From Niveispirillum cyanobacteriorum (GTDB lineage Bacteria > Pseudomonadota > Alphaproteobacteria > Azospirillales > Azospirillaceae): a stretch of 64,000 nt of DNA. Shown in pieces: positions 17,987-26,544 of this stretch. The stretch covers positions 2,350,501 to 2,414,500 of the forward strand of contig NZ_CP025611.1 of assembly GCF_002868735.1 (NCBI RefSeq). The letters are read 5' to 3'. Every line of letters starts with the position of its first letter. The stretch's first letter is position 1. Position numbers and translations under genes: made by a program. The notes under the pieces were generated by a model, which worked only from the letters and a program-made list of their open reading frames with translations, was not told the DNA's origin and did not search any database.

Positions 17987-18469
17987 ATGTTTGATGACCT
18001 TCGTGACCTGTACCAGGAAGTGATCCTGGACCATGGCAAGAACCCAAGGAACTTCGGCAGGCCCGACGCCTTTAACCGTCAGGCACGCGGGGATAACCCC
18101 ATGTGCGGGGACAAGATCGCCATTTACCTGACCGTCGGCGACGATGGCACCATCCAGGACCTGCATTTCGACGGGCGCGGTTGCGCCATCAGTCAGGCCA
18201 GCGCCAGCCTGATGACCGAGATCCTGCGTGGCAAGTCGATGAAAGAGGCCGAGGCCCTGTTCGGCTATTTCCACGACATGTGCACCAAGGATGAGGATGA
18301 GCAGGGCGACCATGGCACCCTGGACGAGGATGCCACGGACAAGCTGGCCGTCCTGTCGGGCGTGCGCGAATTCCCCATGCGGGTGAAATGCGCCACGCTG
18401 GCCTGGCACACGATGAATGCCGCGCTGCATGGCGAGGCGACGACTTCCACCGAAAACGCGTCCTTCTGA
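17987..18469 (+). CDS. sufU: SufU-type Fe-S assembly protein
   Basis: A 160-aa IscU-fold protein of the SufU branch. Three ligand cysteines are visible, in NPMCGD, GRGCAIS and VKCATLAW, together with the Asp of CGDK. SufU carries the insertion between the second and third Cys seen here (HDMCTKDEDEQGDHG region). It activates SufS by taking its persulfide, usually through zinc-ligand exchange. It lies 11 bases after sufS. Confidence 0.95.
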   Translation: MFDDLRDLYQEVILDHGKNPRNFGRPDAFNRQARGDNPMCGDKIAIYLTVGDDGTIQDLHFDGRGCAISQASASLMTEILRGKSMKEAEALFGYFHDMCTKDEDEQGDHGTLDEDATDKLAVLSGVREFPMRVKCATLAWHTMNAALHGEATTSTENASF

Positions 18470-18482
18470 GCGGACATTGATC

Positions 18483-18866
18483 ATGAGCCACCGCCCCATC
18501 GCCCCCGACGTCTCCATGGGCAGCCCTGTGGACATCCCGGCGGATGAAAAGCTGCCCGCCGACGCCCCGCTTTATGATCGGGTGGTGGAGGCGTTGCGCA
18601 CCGTCTATGACCCGGAAATTCCGGTGAACATCTATGAGTTGGGGCTGATCTACCGCTGCGACGTCGATGGTGACGGCGATGTCGAAATCGACATGACCCT
18701 GACGGCCCCTGCTTGCCCGGTGGCCGGTGAGATGCCGGGCCAGGTGCAGCAGGTGGTGGCCGCCGTCGAAGGCGTGGCCAGCGTCCATGTCGAACTGATC
18801 TGGGAACCCGCCTGGGACCCATCCCGCATGAGCGACGATGCCCGCATTGCGCTCAACATGTTTTAA
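18483..18866 (+). CDS. SufT-like DUF59 (MIP18) protein
   Basis: A 127-aa DUF59 protein, the type annotated as SUF system assembly protein SufT. The core reads VVEALRTVYDPEIPVNIYELGLIYRCDV, then MTLTAPACPVAGEMPGQV with one conserved Cys, then VELIWEPAWDPSRMSDDAR. Such proteins take part in Fe-S cluster maturation or carriage. The frame is open to 18417 inside sufU, but the ATG at 18483, 14 bases after the sufU stop, gives the normal length. Confidence 0.92.
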   Translation: MSHRPIAPDVSMGSPVDIPADEKLPADAPLYDRVVEALRTVYDPEIPVNIYELGLIYRCDVDGDGDVEIDMTLTAPACPVAGEMPGQVQQVVAAVEGVASVHVELIWEPAWDPSRMSDDARIALNMF

Positions 18867-18878
18867 GAGGAGGCGCAG

Positions 18879-19223
18879 ATGGCCCGTGCATTGCCCAAGG
18901 CCCTGACCCTGACCGACGCGGCGGCCGAGCGCGTCAAGGAACTGATGTCCCGGTCGGACAAGCCCATCATCGGCCTGCGCGTGGGCGTGAAGACGCGCGG
19001 CTGTTCCGGCATGTCCTACTTCGTGGAGTATGCCGAGGAAAAGAAGAAGTTCGAAGAGGTGGTGGAGGATAAGGGCGTCACCATCCTGATCGACCCCGCC
19101 GCCACCATGTTCCTGATCGGCAGTGAAATGGACTATGCCGAAGACAAGTTCCAGTCCGGCTTCACCTTCAAGAACCCCAACGAGAAGGCGCGGTGCGGCT
19201 GTGGGGAGAGTTTTTCGGTGTAA
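18879..19223 (+). CDS. A-type Fe-S carrier (SufA/IscA/HesB family)
   Basis: A 114-aa A-type carrier. The three conserved Cys are Cys42 (TRGCSG), Cys106 and Cys108 (CGC near the C-terminus). It probably receives clusters from the SufBC2D scaffold and passes them to apoproteins. RBS AGAGGAGG lies just upstream. It is the last suf gene; the REP-like element copy 2 follows 17 bases later. sufA is a fair name by position. Confidence 0.95.
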   Translation: MARALPKALTLTDAAAERVKELMSRSDKPIIGLRVGVKTRGCSGMSYFVEYAEEKKKFEEVVEDKGVTILIDPAATMFLIGSEMDYAEDKFQSGFTFKNPNEKARCGCGESFSV

Positions 19224-19240
19224 GGGAAGTCCCCCCGTTC

Positions 19241-19359
19241 GTCATCCCGGCGAAAGCCGGGACCCAGGGGCCAAGCGCCCGACCTTTCAACTGCGCTTCT
19301 GGGCGCTGCCCCGACATTTGATCTTGTGGCCCCTGGGTCCCGGCTTTCGCCGGGATGAC
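19241..19359. repeat. REP-like inverted repeat element, copy 2
   Basis: A 119-bp element with the same 43-base left end and ~31-base right end as copy 1 at 10299, and the same GTCATCCCGG...CCGGGATGAC terminal inverted repeats. The central 45 bases are unrelated to copy 1. It lies between the last suf gene and the DUF455 gene and could act as a transcription barrier or mRNA-stabilising structure. Confidence 0.85.
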
Positions 19360-19387
19360 GCGTAAAGGGTCCGATGGATTTGATCCC

Positions 19388-20203
19388 ATGCTTCCCCCCA
19401 CCCTGTCCGCCGCCGCGGTCACCGTTCTGACGACCGCCGACGCACTCGAAAAAGCCCGGCTGTCCCGCGCTTTCGCTGCCGCGTGGCGCGAGGGCACTAT
19501 CACCGAGCTGGGCCACGCAACCCCGCCCGCCCGGCCCGCCCGCCCGGCCAAGCCGGCACTGTGTCACCCCAAGGACATGCCCAAGCGTGGCAAGGGCCAA
19601 TCGGCCGCCAACCGCATCGCCCTGCTGCATGCCATTGCCCATATCGAACTGAATGCCATTGATCTGGCCTGGGACATCCTGGCCCGGTTTCAGCATCTGC
19701 CCGACGGCACGCCCCTACCCATCGACTTCCACACCGATTGGCTGCGTGTCGCGGATGAGGAGGCGTTGCATTTCACCCTGGTGGCCGACCGTCTGGCCAG
19801 CTTGGGCGCTGCTTACGGCGACCTGCCGGCCCATGATGGGCTGTGGCAGGCATCGGAAGCGACGGCGCATGATCTGGCAGCTCGGCTGGCCGTGGTGCCA
19901 ATGGTGCTGGAGGCACGTGGCCTGGACGTCACGCCCGCTATCATCGACAGCCTGACCAAAGCTGGCGACGCCGAAAGCGTGGCCGTGCTGCACATCATTC
20001 TGCGCGATGAGGTTGGGCATGTCGCCACGGGCCGCCGCTGGTTCCAGGTGGCAGCACAGACCATGGGGCAGGAGGCCGGCCCCTGGTGGCAGCATCTGGT
20101 CCGCACCCATTTCAAGGGCGAGTTGAAACGCCCCTTCAACGGAATGTCACGCGATCTGGCCGGGCTGCCATCGGATTGGTACGAACCGCTGGCCGCGAAT
20201 TGA
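19388..20203 (+). CDS. DUF455 family ferritin-like protein
   Basis: A 271-aa protein of the DUF455 family, predicted to have a ferritin-like four-helix bundle. Metal-binding type motifs are LLHAIAHIELNAIDLAWD, VADEEALHF and LRDEVGHVATGRRW, giving Glu and His pairs on successive helices. The N-terminal third is proline-rich (PPARPARPAKPALC). The frame extends upstream into the REP element (MTRKG...), which is an artefact; the ATG at 19388 is preferred. Function is unproven; related proteins sit near tRNA-modifying or oxidative genes. Confidence 0.85.
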   Translation: MLPPTLSAAAVTVLTTADALEKARLSRAFAAAWREGTITELGHATPPARPARPAKPALCHPKDMPKRGKGQSAANRIALLHAIAHIELNAIDLAWDILARFQHLPDGTPLPIDFHTDWLRVADEEALHFTLVADRLASLGAAYGDLPAHDGLWQASEATAHDLAARLAVVPMVLEARGLDVTPAIIDSLTKAGDAESVAVLHIILRDEVGHVATGRRWFQVAAQTMGQEAGPWWQHLVRTHFKGELKRPFNGMSRDLAGLPSDWYEPLAAN

Positions 20204-20219
20204 TCCCCCCTATTGCTTT

Positions 20220-20232
20220 TGAACTATGTTCA
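20220..20232. promoter_or_regulatory. TGAAC-N3-GTTCA palindrome
   Basis: TGAAC TAT GTTCA is a perfect dyad in the gap before the small secreted-protein gene at 20290. The same half-sites and spacing recur at 38404-38416 and, with one mismatch, at 39379-39391, always between genes. Confidence 0.35.
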
Positions 20233-20289
20233 TACAAACAGGTCTGTGACATGCTGCACCGCAGGGTGGTTGATCAGGGGCGGGATACC

Positions 20290-20646
20290 ATGCGGATCAT
20301 GCTGGAGGCGGGGCTGTTGGCGCTGTGCGCCGTGCTGTTCCTGCTGATGACGGCGATTGCCGTAAAGGCACAAACCGCACAGCCACAGCCGGCTCAAGCC
20401 AAAGAGCAACCTCCCATGGAGGAGGAGATCATCGTCAATGGCCGGCGCAATGAACCCAGCTTTCAGGAAGAATGGGAAAATCACCGTAAGGAATATGATC
20501 GCCTGCGCAAGATTTTCGGCGATCCAGATGCCCCTAACCGCCGCCTGGACCGCATGACCGACACACCCAATCCTGACGGCGGCAAAAGCGTGATGCGTAG
20601 CCCCAGCAGCGATACGGTCCAGGGCCGCCCCAGTCGCCCCAACTGA
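20290..20646 (+). CDS. Small secreted or anchored protein with TonB-box-like motif
   Basis: A 118-aa protein with an N-terminal hydrophobic segment (LLALCAVLFLLMTAIAVKAQ) that could be a signal peptide cleaved after KAQ or an anchor. The mature part is charged and disordered-looking, with the sequence MEEEIIVNGRR, which resembles the EEIVVTGRR start of TonB-dependent receptors. No receptor domain follows. An upstream ATG at 20251 is possible; 20290 is preferred because AGGGGCGGG precedes it. Function unknown. Confidence 0.6.
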   Translation: MRIMLEAGLLALCAVLFLLMTAIAVKAQTAQPQPAQAKEQPPMEEEIIVNGRRNEPSFQEEWENHRKEYDRLRKIFGDPDAPNRRLDRMTDTPNPDGGKSVMRSPSSDTVQGRPSRPN

Positions 20647-20751
20647 ACGACGCTGCGGATCGTTACAGCCTGTTTACAATGCATGTCTTGGCCCGATGGC
20701 GTGAAAAGGTAGGATGGCGGTCAGCAATCCAGCCCGATAACCGGAGCCATT

Positions 20752-22593
20752 ATGCCCGCCGTCACCCGCCGCACCGCCCTTTCTGGCCTGTTCGCCCTGT
20801 CCGCCACCGCCCTGGCGCTGGAAGGGATCATGCCCCGTCTGGCCCTGGCCGGGCAGGACAGCCCCGCCGACAAGGCGCTGAACGACTTTCTGGAAAAGTG
20901 CTGGCAGGATGAACTGAGCCGCAGCCCGGAACAGCGCACGCGCATGGGGCTGCCGGGTCCGCATGACAGCTGGACCCTGGCGGATGAAGCATTTCGGCAG
21001 CTGAACCTGTCAATCACCGCCGACCAGCTGAAGGCCCTGCGCGCCTTTGACCTCAACGCCCTGTCGCCCACGGCCCGGGTTTCGTACAAGCTGTTTGAAG
21101 GGCAGTTGCAGCGGGCACTCGACACCTATCGCTGGCGCCACCATGGCTATGCCGTCAGCCACCTTCAGGGCGCCCATACCGACATCCCCTCCTTCCTGAT
21201 CGGCTATCACGCCGTCAGCAATCCCGGTGATGCCCGCGATTATGTGAAGCGGCTGGAGGGCATTGCCGCCGTCATCGATATCGCGGCGGAGAATATGCGG
21301 CGGGAGGCCAAGGCTGGTGTCCTGCCCCCCGCCTTCAGCTTTGGCCGCATCAGTGAGGCCGCGCGCAACGTCATTTCCGGTGCGCCGTTTGAGAAGGGCG
21401 CCAAGGAAGACAGCCCGCTGCTGGCCGACCTGAAGGAGAAGGTGGGCAAGCTCACCATCCCGGCAGGTGAGAAGAAGGCTCTGATCGCCGCCGGCACCAA
21501 GGCCCTGATCCAGGGCGTGAAGCCCGCCTATGAGCGGTTCCTGGCCACCGTCGCCGAACTGGCAGCACAGCAGAAGGACAGCAATGGCGTCTGGGCCCTG
21601 CCGCAGGGGGCCGATTTCTATAAGGCCCAGATCAAGCTGCATACCGGTCTGGACATGGATGCCGACCAGATCCATGCCCTGGGTCTGGCCGAAACCGCCC
21701 GCCTGCATGGGGAGTTGCGCGAGGCCATGTCCAAGCTGGGCTTCAAGGGCAGCGTGCAGGATTTCTTCAATTTCGTGCGCACCGACCCGTCGGTCCGCTT
21801 CCCCGATACCGATGCCGGCCGCCAGGAATATCTGGCGACGGCCACCCGCTATATCGATGACATGGCGGCCCGCCTGCCGGAAATGTTCGGCACCCTGCCC
21901 AAGGCCAAGGTGGTGGTAAAGCCGGTGGAGGCGTATCGGGAGAAGGCCACGCCCAGCGCCTTCTACGAACCCTCATCCCCCGATGGCACGCGCCCCGGCG
22001 TCTTCTACGCCAACCTCTACGACATGTCGGTGCAGACGCGCCACGATCTGGAGGCTTTGTGCCATCATGAGGGACTGCCAGGCCACCATATGCAGATCGC
22101 CATCGCGCAGGAGGTGCAGGGCCTGCCCACCTTCCGTAAATATGCCTGGGACACCGCCTATGGCGAAGGCTGGGCCATGTATACTGAACGCATGGCCAAG
22201 GATTACGGCTTCTACAAGGAACCGCTGTCGGAGGCGGGGCGCATCATCTCCGAACTGTTCCGCGCGGGCCGTCTGGTCCTGGATACCGGCATCCATCACA
22301 AACGCTGGACCCGCGAACAGGCCGTTGCCTGGATGGACGAGAACACCGCCAACCCTATCGCAGACAACCGGACGGAGATCGACCGCTACTTCGTCTGGCC
22401 GGGGCAGGCGCTGGGTTACAAGATCGGGATGAACAAGATCCTGGACCTGCGGGAAAAGGCCAAGGCGGAACTCGGCCCGAAATTCGACATCCGCGGCTTC
22501 CACGACGCCGTCCTGACGAATGGTGCCGTCACCCTGCCCATCCTGGAGGAAGTGGTTCAGGGCTGGATCGATACCCGCAAGGCGGCGGCCTGA
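20752..22593 (+). CDS. DUF885 family metallopeptidase-like protein
   Basis: A 613-aa exported protein of the DUF885 family. The N-terminus carries a twin-arginine style signal (VTRRTALSGLFALSATALAL). The zinc-type motif HHEGLPGHHMQIA matches the family HEGxPGHH, and GEGWAMYTE follows about 30 residues later, as expected for the second metal-ligand helix. Members are periplasmic or lipid-anchored and are presumed to be carboxypeptidase-like, but substrates are not defined. Confidence 0.9.
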   Translation: MPAVTRRTALSGLFALSATALALEGIMPRLALAGQDSPADKALNDFLEKCWQDELSRSPEQRTRMGLPGPHDSWTLADEAFRQLNLSITADQLKALRAFDLNALSPTARVSYKLFEGQLQRALDTYRWRHHGYAVSHLQGAHTDIPSFLIGYHAVSNPGDARDYVKRLEGIAAVIDIAAENMRREAKAGVLPPAFSFGRISEAARNVISGAPFEKGAKEDSPLLADLKEKVGKLTIPAGEKKALIAAGTKALIQGVKPAYERFLATVAELAAQQKDSNGVWALPQGADFYKAQIKLHTGLDMDADQIHALGLAETARLHGELREAMSKLGFKGSVQDFFNFVRTDPSVRFPDTDAGRQEYLATATRYIDDMAARLPEMFGTLPKAKVVVKPVEAYREKATPSAFYEPSSPDGTRPGVFYANLYDMSVQTRHDLEALCHHEGLPGHHMQIAIAQEVQGLPTFRKYAWDTAYGEGWAMYTERMAKDYGFYKEPLSEAGRIISELFRAGRLVLDTGIHHKRWTREQAVAWMDENTANPIADNRTEIDRYFVWPGQALGYKIGMNKILDLREKAKAELGPKFDIRGFHDAVLTNGAVTLPILEEVVQGWIDTRKAAA

Positions 22594-22618
22594 TCATGGG
22601 TCATGGGATCGGGCGGCT

Positions 22619-23170
22619 TCAGAACCCCGATCCCGGCATGGCCAGATAGGCCAGCTCCGCCTCCGTGCTTTCCCGCTCCAGGATGGCGTTGCGGTGGGGG
22701 AAGCGGCCATATTGGGCGATCACGGCCAGATGACGGCAGGCATAGTCCAGCAGGGCCGGGTCACGGGTGCGGTTGGCGAACAGGCGCACGGCCAGCCGCT
22801 GATCCTCGATCCGTTCGGAATGTTCAAACGGCAGATAGATGAACAGGCGCTGATCCTCTGGCAGCATCAGGTCCTGTTCGCGGGCAATGGCATCGGTGGC
22901 GATGGCCAGGGCCACCGGGTCGGTGGCAAAGGCCCGCGCCGTTCCGCGGAACATGTTGCGCGGTGCCTGATCCAGCAGGATGCACAGGGCCAGCACCCCT
23001 TCCGGGCTCTCCGTCCAATCGGCCAGATCGCCATTGCCGGCGGCCAGATGCGCAGGCAGAAGCCGGTGCGTCACCAGCACATCAAAATCCGGCCCGCCAC
23101 CAAACCATTTGGCGGGTCCCGCCTCCTGGAACCAGAAAGCCAGCACGCCGTCGATGTCACTGGCCCGCAT
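22619..23170 (-). CDS. DUF924 family protein
   Basis: A 183-aa helical protein matching DUF924: VLAFWFQEAGPAKWF at the start, ILLDQAPRNMFRGTARAFATDP in the middle and YLPFEHSERIEDQRLAVRLF, ending with RFPHRNAILERESTEAELAYL. The fold is a TPR-like helical bundle. Function is unknown. It lies 12 bases downstream of the MCP gene on the same strand, so it may be co-transcribed. Confidence 0.9.
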   Translation of the reverse strand: MRASDIDGVLAFWFQEAGPAKWFGGGPDFDVLVTHRLLPAHLAAGNGDLADWTESPEGVLALCILLDQAPRNMFRGTARAFATDPVALAIATDAIAREQDLMLPEDQRLFIYLPFEHSERIEDQRLAVRLFANRTRDPALLDYACRHLAVIAQYGRFPHRNAILERESTEAELAYLAMPGSGF

Positions 23171-23182
23171 CGGCCCCTCCCG

Positions 23183-25159
23183 TCACGCCGCCGCCCCCAG
23201 ACGGCGCAGCGCCTGGGCGAGGGCGGCTTGTTCATCGCCCTGGATCGTGAACAAGAGATGCAGCCCTTCCTCGCCCGTGTCCAGGGTTTGGAAACCGATT
23301 TCGAGAGAGAGCGACGGAACCGACAGCTTTCCACGCGCCGAACGGCTGATACCGGCCACCGGCGACAGCAGCGCCCCACCGTTTGACAGGTCGCGCACGG
23401 TGACCTCATGCCGCCTGCCATCAATGGTGATAGTACCAACCGCATCCACCTTGAACCGCTGCGTCAGACGGCGGTCCACCTCGGCCATGGAGGTGCGGAC
23501 GACGCGGACCAGCACCGACCGCAGGTCCGTGACGGAATGGGCGACATCGGCCGCCGTGACCCGGACGGTGCCTGCCCGGTCTCCCGTGGCCGCCGCTTCG
23601 TTGGAGACATCGGCGATACGGGCCGCCACCTCACGCGCTGCATCGGCGGCCTGCAGAACATTACGGCTGATCTCCTGAGTCGCCGCCCCCTGTTCCTCGA
23701 TGGCGGCGGCGATGGCACCGGAGATACCGTCCATTTCCTCGATGGTACGGCCGATTTCGCGCACGGCATCGACGGAACGGCTGGTGACGCTGTTGATCTC
23801 GGCGATCTGCTGGGCAATATCCTCCGTGGCGCGGGCCGTCTGGGTGGCCAGATTCTTCACCTCCGATGCCACAACGGCAAAGCCCTTGCCCGCCTCGCCC
23901 GCGCGCGCCGCCTCGATGGTGGCGTTGAGCGCCAGGAGGTTGGTCTGGGCCGCGATCTCCTGGATCATGCCGGCCACGGCGCCGATCCGGGCCACGGCAT
24001 CGGACAGGGTGGCGATAGTGGTCTGGGTCTCGTTGCCCTTTTCCACGGCCTGCTTGCTGACCTCAGCACTGTGGGCCACCTGGGCGCTGATCTCCCGGAT
24101 GGAGGCGGACAGTTCCTCGGCGGCGGACGCCACGGTTTCGGCATTGTGCAGGGCCTGTTCGGCGGCGGCGGCCACATTCTGGCTGTTGTTGGACACCATT
24201 TCCGCCGACTGCGCCATGGCGCTGGCATGGGTATCCATTTCGCCGGTGCGGCCCGCCACCCGGTCCACGGCAGCACGGGTTTCCCCCTCCACCTTTTGGG
24301 CCATGGCTTCCAGCGCCTCGCGCTTCTGCCGCTCGGCCTCGGTCCGCTGGCGTTCCTGATCGGCACGCAGCCGCTGGGCCTCCGCCCCGCCCTGCTTCAA
24401 CACGTCCACGGCACGGGCCATGGTCCCGATCTCGTCATGCTTGTCGGCGAAGGGAACCACCGGCGTGAAATCCTCCCGCGCCAGCACCTCCAGCGTCGCA
24501 GTCAGCCCCGCCATGGGCCGGACCACCCGGTTCAGCACCGACCAGACGCCCAGCACAATGGACGCGGCACCCAGGAGAAGCATCAGTTCAGCCAGCAGCA
24601 CGGCACGGTCCGCAGCGGCATCCGCATGGTCATAAAGACCGCCGGCCTTGCCCACGCCGGTGTCGATCAGGTTTGAGATGTCACCGGACACGGGATCGAT
24701 GCTCTGATAAAGCCGTTCCTTCACGAACTGGTCCAGGGCCGCCGCATCTTTTGCCGCCAGGATGGTGATCAGGTCGCCCACCACCTTGTCAGCCCTGGTC
24801 AGCGCCTCATGCGCGGACTTGATCTGGGCGGTTTCCTTGGGGTCCGGGTGGGGAACAGCGCTGAACCCTTTCCAGGCGGTGGCAATATCGGCCTGCGCCT
24901 TACGAACGGATGCCAAGCCTTCATCCCAACCGACATTGCCGTTTCGCACCTTATGCGAGGCATCGACAATGGAAACGGCATAGGCGTCGGCAATGATCTT
25001 CAACTCCCGCTGCGGCACCACGCGGCCATTATAAATTTCCTGAAGATCAGCCTGGGACACGTTCAGTGCACGCCAGGAAACAAAGCCATTGGCCAGCATC
25101 AACAAACCCAGCATGGCCAGCACGGCCAGCAAGGTCGCCTTGATCGACAATTTCATCAC
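23183..25159 (-). CDS. Methyl-accepting chemotaxis protein with C-terminal PilZ domain
   Basis: A 658-aa chemoreceptor. Order: TM1 ([21 protein letters not shown]), a periplasmic four-helix sensor of about 155 residues, TM2 ([21 protein letters not shown]), HAMP, then the signalling hairpin with the invariant tip [20 protein letters not shown]. The last ~100 residues form a PilZ domain: RLTQRF supplies the RxxxR and DLSNGG the DxSxxG of cyclic-di-GMP binding. The same layout is known from Azospirillum Tlp1. It should adjust chemotaxis to c-di-GMP levels; a GGDEF gene lies 2.7 kb away on the same strand. Confidence 0.94.
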   Translation of the reverse strand: MMKLSIKATLLAVLAMLGLLMLANGFVSWRALNVSQADLQEIYNGRVVPQRELKIIADAYAVSIVDASHKVRNGNVGWDEGLASVRKAQADIATAWKGFSAVPHPDPKETAQIKSAHEALTRADKVVGDLITILAAKDAAALDQFVKERLYQSIDPVSGDISNLIDTGVGKAGGLYDHADAAADRAVLLAELMLLLGAASIVLGVWSVLNRVVRPMAGLTATLEVLAREDFTPVVPFADKHDEIGTMARAVDVLKQGGAEAQRLRADQERQRTEAERQKREALEAMAQKVEGETRAAVDRVAGRTGEMDTHASAMAQSAEMVSNNSQNVAAAAEQALHNAETVASAAEELSASIREISAQVAHSAEVSKQAVEKGNETQTTIATLSDAVARIGAVAGMIQEIAAQTNLLALNATIEAARAGEAGKGFAVVASEVKNLATQTARATEDIAQQIAEINSVTSRSVDAVREIGRTIEEMDGISGAIAAAIEEQGAATQEISRNVLQAADAAREVAARIADVSNEAAATGDRAGTVRVTAADVAHSVTDLRSVLVRVVRTSMAEVDRRLTQRFKVDAVGTITIDGRRHEVTVRDLSNGGALLSPVAGISRSARGKLSVPSLSLEIGFQTLDTGEEGLHLLFTIQGDEQAALAQALRRLGAAA

Positions 25160-25253
25160 TGCCCCCAGTCCCCGATCCGGCGGTTTCCGCCGGCCCTTTG
25201 AACTTATAGCCTGGATGGGGAGGTCCGGCTTGCTACCAAAGGGTTAGATTACC

Positions 25254-26540
25254 TTATGGTTTTGCAGGCGACGCTTGATCGCGCTGCCGGTCGGCCAGAC
25301 GGCGTGACAATTCGGTCAGGCAATCCTCTCGCGTCGGACGATAATCACGGGCCGCCCACCACCCTTCCAGCGATGCCAGCATCACCCCCACCTCCGGTCC
25401 GGGCGGCACGCCCATTTCCAGCAGGTCGCGGCCCTTCAGGGGGAAGGGCACCACGATCCAGGTCGCCGCCTCCGCCAGTGCCTCCAGCAGCTCCACAGCA
25501 GGTGTTCCCCGCGTCGCGGCGGCCAGCAGCAACAGGTCGCGGTAGGTTTCCGGCCCCAGTTTCTGCAAGGCATGGCGGCGGCTGGTGACCGTCAGGTCGG
25601 GATGCACATCGACTGGCGGGGCGCAGAGCGACAGGAGATAGTCACGGTTGGCATTCGACAGGCGCATCCGTTCCGCCGTGTCCGCCGCCGCCGACAGGCC
25701 CGATGGCAGCAAGGCCGCCAGATGCGCCATGGGATGCGCCTCTCCCACCAGCCATTCCAGCCGGTCGAGTGCGGCCAGCCGCGTGACATTGGTGGCATGC
25801 GGCAGGGTCTGCGCCACTACCCCGCAATCGATCATCAGGCGCCAGACCTCCACCATCCGGTCCTGGGCCAGGATACGCATCACCTCTTGCTGCACCCGTT
25901 CGCCCGACAGGGATGGCAGCAGCGGCGCCAGGGTGGCACAGGCGGCCAGGGCATCGGGGTCGGGCCGCCCCTGGCCGAACCGGGCATGAAAACGGAAGAA
26001 GCGCAGGATGCGTAGCACATCCTCGGCAATCCGTTCCCGCGCCTGACCAATGAAGCGCACGCGGCCGGCCTTCAGGTCGCGCACCCCGTCGAACGGATCG
26101 TAAAGCTCCCCCTCCGGGGTCAGCGACATGGCGTTGAAGGTGAAATCGCGGCGGCTGGCATCTTCCAGCCAGTCATCGGTGAAGGACACGACCGCGCGCC
26201 GCCCATCGGTTTCGACATCACGGCGCAGCGTCGTGATCTCGAACGACGATCCCTCCGTCAGGGCGGTGACGGTGCCATGCTCAATGCCGGTGGGGATGAC
26301 GCGGATACCGTCCTGGCGCAGGCGGCGCGTCACTTCTTCCGGCACAAGCGGTGTGGCGATGTCGATATCGGCGGCCTGGATACCCAGGAACGCATCCCGC
26401 ACGCAGCCGCCAATGAACCGCGCCTCCTGCCCCGTACGCATCAGCGACTGCATGACCCGGCGGGCCGCCGTACCCGACATCAGGCCGACGGGGCCGGGAT
26501 GGGTCGGCGGGGCCGTATCCGGGTCAGCGGCGGCGTTCAT
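25254..26540 (-). CDS. cca: CCA tRNA nucleotidyltransferase / poly(A) polymerase family
   Basis: A 428-aa class II nucleotidyltransferase. FIGGCVRDAFLG and the metal-binding DIDIAT form the catalytic head. The neck is RRDFTFNAMSL, and RIAEDVLRILRFFRFHARFG is the ERxxxELxxIL-like signature. It adds or repairs the 3' CCA of tRNA; a poly(A) polymerase role cannot be excluded from sequence. The DUF2336 gene ends 4 bases upstream, which suggests one transcript. Confidence 0.93.
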   Translation of the reverse strand: MNAAADPDTAPPTHPGPVGLMSGTAARRVMQSLMRTGQEARFIGGCVRDAFLGIQAADIDIATPLVPEEVTRRLRQDGIRVIPTGIEHGTVTALTEGSSFEITTLRRDVETDGRRAVVSFTDDWLEDASRRDFTFNAMSLTPEGELYDPFDGVRDLKAGRVRFIGQARERIAEDVLRILRFFRFHARFGQGRPDPDALAACATLAPLLPSLSGERVQQEVMRILAQDRMVEVWRLMIDCGVVAQTLPHATNVTRLAALDRLEWLVGEAHPMAHLAALLPSGLSAAADTAERMRLSNANRDYLLSLCAPPVDVHPDLTVTSRRHALQKLGPETYRDLLLLAAATRGTPAVELLEALAEAATWIVVPFPLKGRDLLEMGVPPGPEVGVMLASLEGWWAARDYRPTREDCLTELSRRLADRQRDQASPAKP

Positions 26541-26544
26541 GGCC

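Noticed and set aside
19133-19696. Minus-strand frames of 127-187 aa over the second REP element and the DUF455 gene
   Set aside because: They are antisense to sufA and DUF455 and again contain the translated repeat.
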